DNA from: Bacteroidales bacterium
GTDB taxonomy: Bacteria > Bacteroidota > Bacteroidia > Bacteroidales > Bacteroidaceae
NCBI GenBank assembly: GCA_030523385.1
Contig: JAUNIV010000125.1
Coordinates: forward strand, 1-6,865
Length of the DNA stretch: 6,865 nucleotides
Reading direction: 5' to 3'
Each line of letters starts with the position of its first letter. Within the stretch, counting starts at the first letter, position 1. This document shows positions 5,972-6,865 of the stretch, one piece after another. The notes below the pieces were generated by a model. That model had not been told where the DNA came from. It ran no database searches and saw only the letters and a list, made by a program, of their open reading frames with translations. A program made the translations under genes and the position numbers.

Positions 5972-6865
5972 ATGAAACGAATTATCATTCATTTCTGCCT
6001 TGCATGGCTTGCGGTAGCATCTTTTGCTGCCGACAAAGTGATTGAAATGCGGAGCTACGGCCTGCTGCCCGACACGCGCGAGAACCTTTCGCCCCTGCTG
6101 CAAAAAGCATTGCTGGACATCAAATCACAGGCAAAGCCCGAAGACCGGATAACCTTGCTCTTCGAGGCCGGACGTTACGATTTTCATCCCGCAGGGGCTG
6201 CCGCTCGCGAATATTACATCTCCAACCACGACCAGGACAACCCGAAGGCGGTGGGCATTCCGTTGGAGGACTGGCAGGGACTGACGTTGGACGGACAGGG
6301 AGCCGACTTCGTGTTCCACGGGCGTATGCTCCCGCTTTCCTTGCTGCGCTCCGAAGGCTGTACGCTGAAAAACTTCAGCATCGACTTTGAGACACCCCAC
6401 ATCACTCAGGTGCAGGTCTTGAAGAACGATGAAGGCGGCATCACCTTCCAGCCGGCTCCATGGGTGCAGTGCCGCATCAACGAGAAGGGATTTTTTGAGA
6501 GCTACGGAGAAGGATGGGCCGACGTTCCGCAGTGGGCTATAGCCTTCGAGGAGAAAACCAAACGTCTGGTGTATCAGACGAGCGACTTGTGGTGTCCCAT
6601 GGACGGTGTGAGCGAAGTCTCGCCGCGTGCCTATTTGGCTCCGCAGTGGAAAGACAGCCGTCTGCTGCCCGGCACGGTGGTGGCATTGCGCACCTATCAC
6701 CGTCCTGCACCGGGCATCTTCTTAGCCGAAAACAAGGACACGCGCTTGCAGAACGTGAAAGTGCATTATGCCGAAGGCATGGGATTGCTGGCGCAACTGT
6801 GCGAGAATATCACGCTGGATGAGTTTGGCGTATGCCTTCGGGGCGACAACGACCCGCGTTACTTC
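5972..6865 (+). CDS. glaB: Secreted GH110 alpha-1,3-galactosidase, N-terminal part (cut at right edge)
   Basis: From the ATG at 5972 the frame is open for 298 codons to the window end with no stop. The N-terminus MKRIIIHFCLAWLAV plus ASFAADK is a signal peptide with probable cleavage after Ala19 or Ala20 and no lipobox at the cut, so a periplasmic or secreted enzyme is expected. The mature part opens like a right-handed beta-helix protein (YGLLPDTRENLSPLLQKAL, then ITLLFEAGRYDF). It continues with YYISNHDQDNP, GLTLDGQGADFVFHG, CTLKNFSIDFE, MDGVSEVSPRAYLAPQWKDS and NITLDEFGVCLRGDND, which I recognise as resembling the GH110 exo-alpha-galactosidases of Bacteroides. These remove terminal alpha-1,3-linked galactose, as in the blood-group B antigen. 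The A/B paralogue assignment is less certain than the family. Full-length members are about 600 residues, so roughly half is here and part of the catalytic region is missing. Codons look more GC-rich than in neighbouring genes. A -7 box supports independent transcription. Confidence 0.78.
   Translation, partial: MKRIIIHFCLAWLAVASFAADKVIEMRSYGLLPDTRENLSPLLQKALLDIKSQAKPEDRITLLFEAGRYDFHPAGAAAREYYISNHDQDNPKAVGIPLEDWQGLTLDGQGADFVFHGRMLPLSLLRSEGCTLKNFSIDFETPHITQVQVLKNDEGGITFQPAPWVQCRINEKGFFESYGEGWADVPQWAIAFEEKTKRLVYQTSDLWCPMDGVSEVSPRAYLAPQWKDSRLLPGTVVALRTYHRPAPGIFLAENKDTRLQNVKVHYAEGMGLLAQLCENITLDEFGVCLRGDNDPRYF

Noticed and set aside
5972..6040. Lipoprotein interpretation of the glycosidase signal peptide because of Cys9
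   Set aside because: The cysteine lies inside the hydrophobic core, not at the cleavage site; ASFAA followed by D fits a standard signal peptidase I site.
6125..6700. A 191-codon minus-strand frame opposite the glycosidase
   Set aside because: The plus frame encodes a continuous signal-peptide protein with family motifs; the antisense frame shows none and has no upstream signals.

Overview
The window looks like chromosomal DNA of a Bacteroides-type gut bacterium (phylum Bacteroidota). Three things point there. Four upstream regions carry the Bacteroides -7 promoter box TAnnTTTG. Leaders are A-rich, mostly without a strong Shine-Dalgarno. The protein families (a NigD-like lipoprotein, an ECF sigma factor paired with a membrane-anchored beta-barrel protein, a GH110 alpha-galactosidase) are typical of this group. 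No mobile element, CRISPR array, tRNA or rRNA was seen.

Layout. Positions 1-136 (minus strand) hold the first 45 codons of an ECF sigma factor that runs off the left edge, with a -7 box at 179-186. Positions 373-1164 (minus strand) encode a NigD-like lipoprotein, closed by a stem-loop terminator at 292-334. From a divergent intergenic region, the plus strand then carries an ECF sigma factor (about 1322-1864). Two bases later comes a 421-residue protein with a short cytoplasmic segment, one membrane helix, a long periplasmic linker and an outer-membrane-type beta-barrel domain. These two look like a sigma/anti-sigma pair. A separate promoter precedes rpe (ribulose-phosphate 3-epimerase, 3209-3862), which is followed after 16 bases by a ComEC/Rec2-family membrane protein (GTG start, 3879-5837). 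An 11-bp perfect inverted repeat overlaps the comEC stop codon. The window ends in the N-terminal half of a secreted glycosidase with its own -7 box, most likely a GH110 alpha-1,3-galactosidase, cut at 6865.

How the genes fit together. The sigma/barrel pair is the only tightly coupled regulatory unit. rpe (pentose phosphate pathway) and comEC (DNA uptake channel family) are probably co-transcribed, with no obvious functional link. The terminal glycosidase and the truncated left-hand sigma factor fit a lifestyle of host-glycan use and envelope signalling. Nothing here is clearly a wholly new system. The most interesting points are the sigma factor plus anti-sigma/beta-barrel fusion, and a ComEC whose C-terminal domain lacks the metallo-beta-lactamase metal-binding motif.
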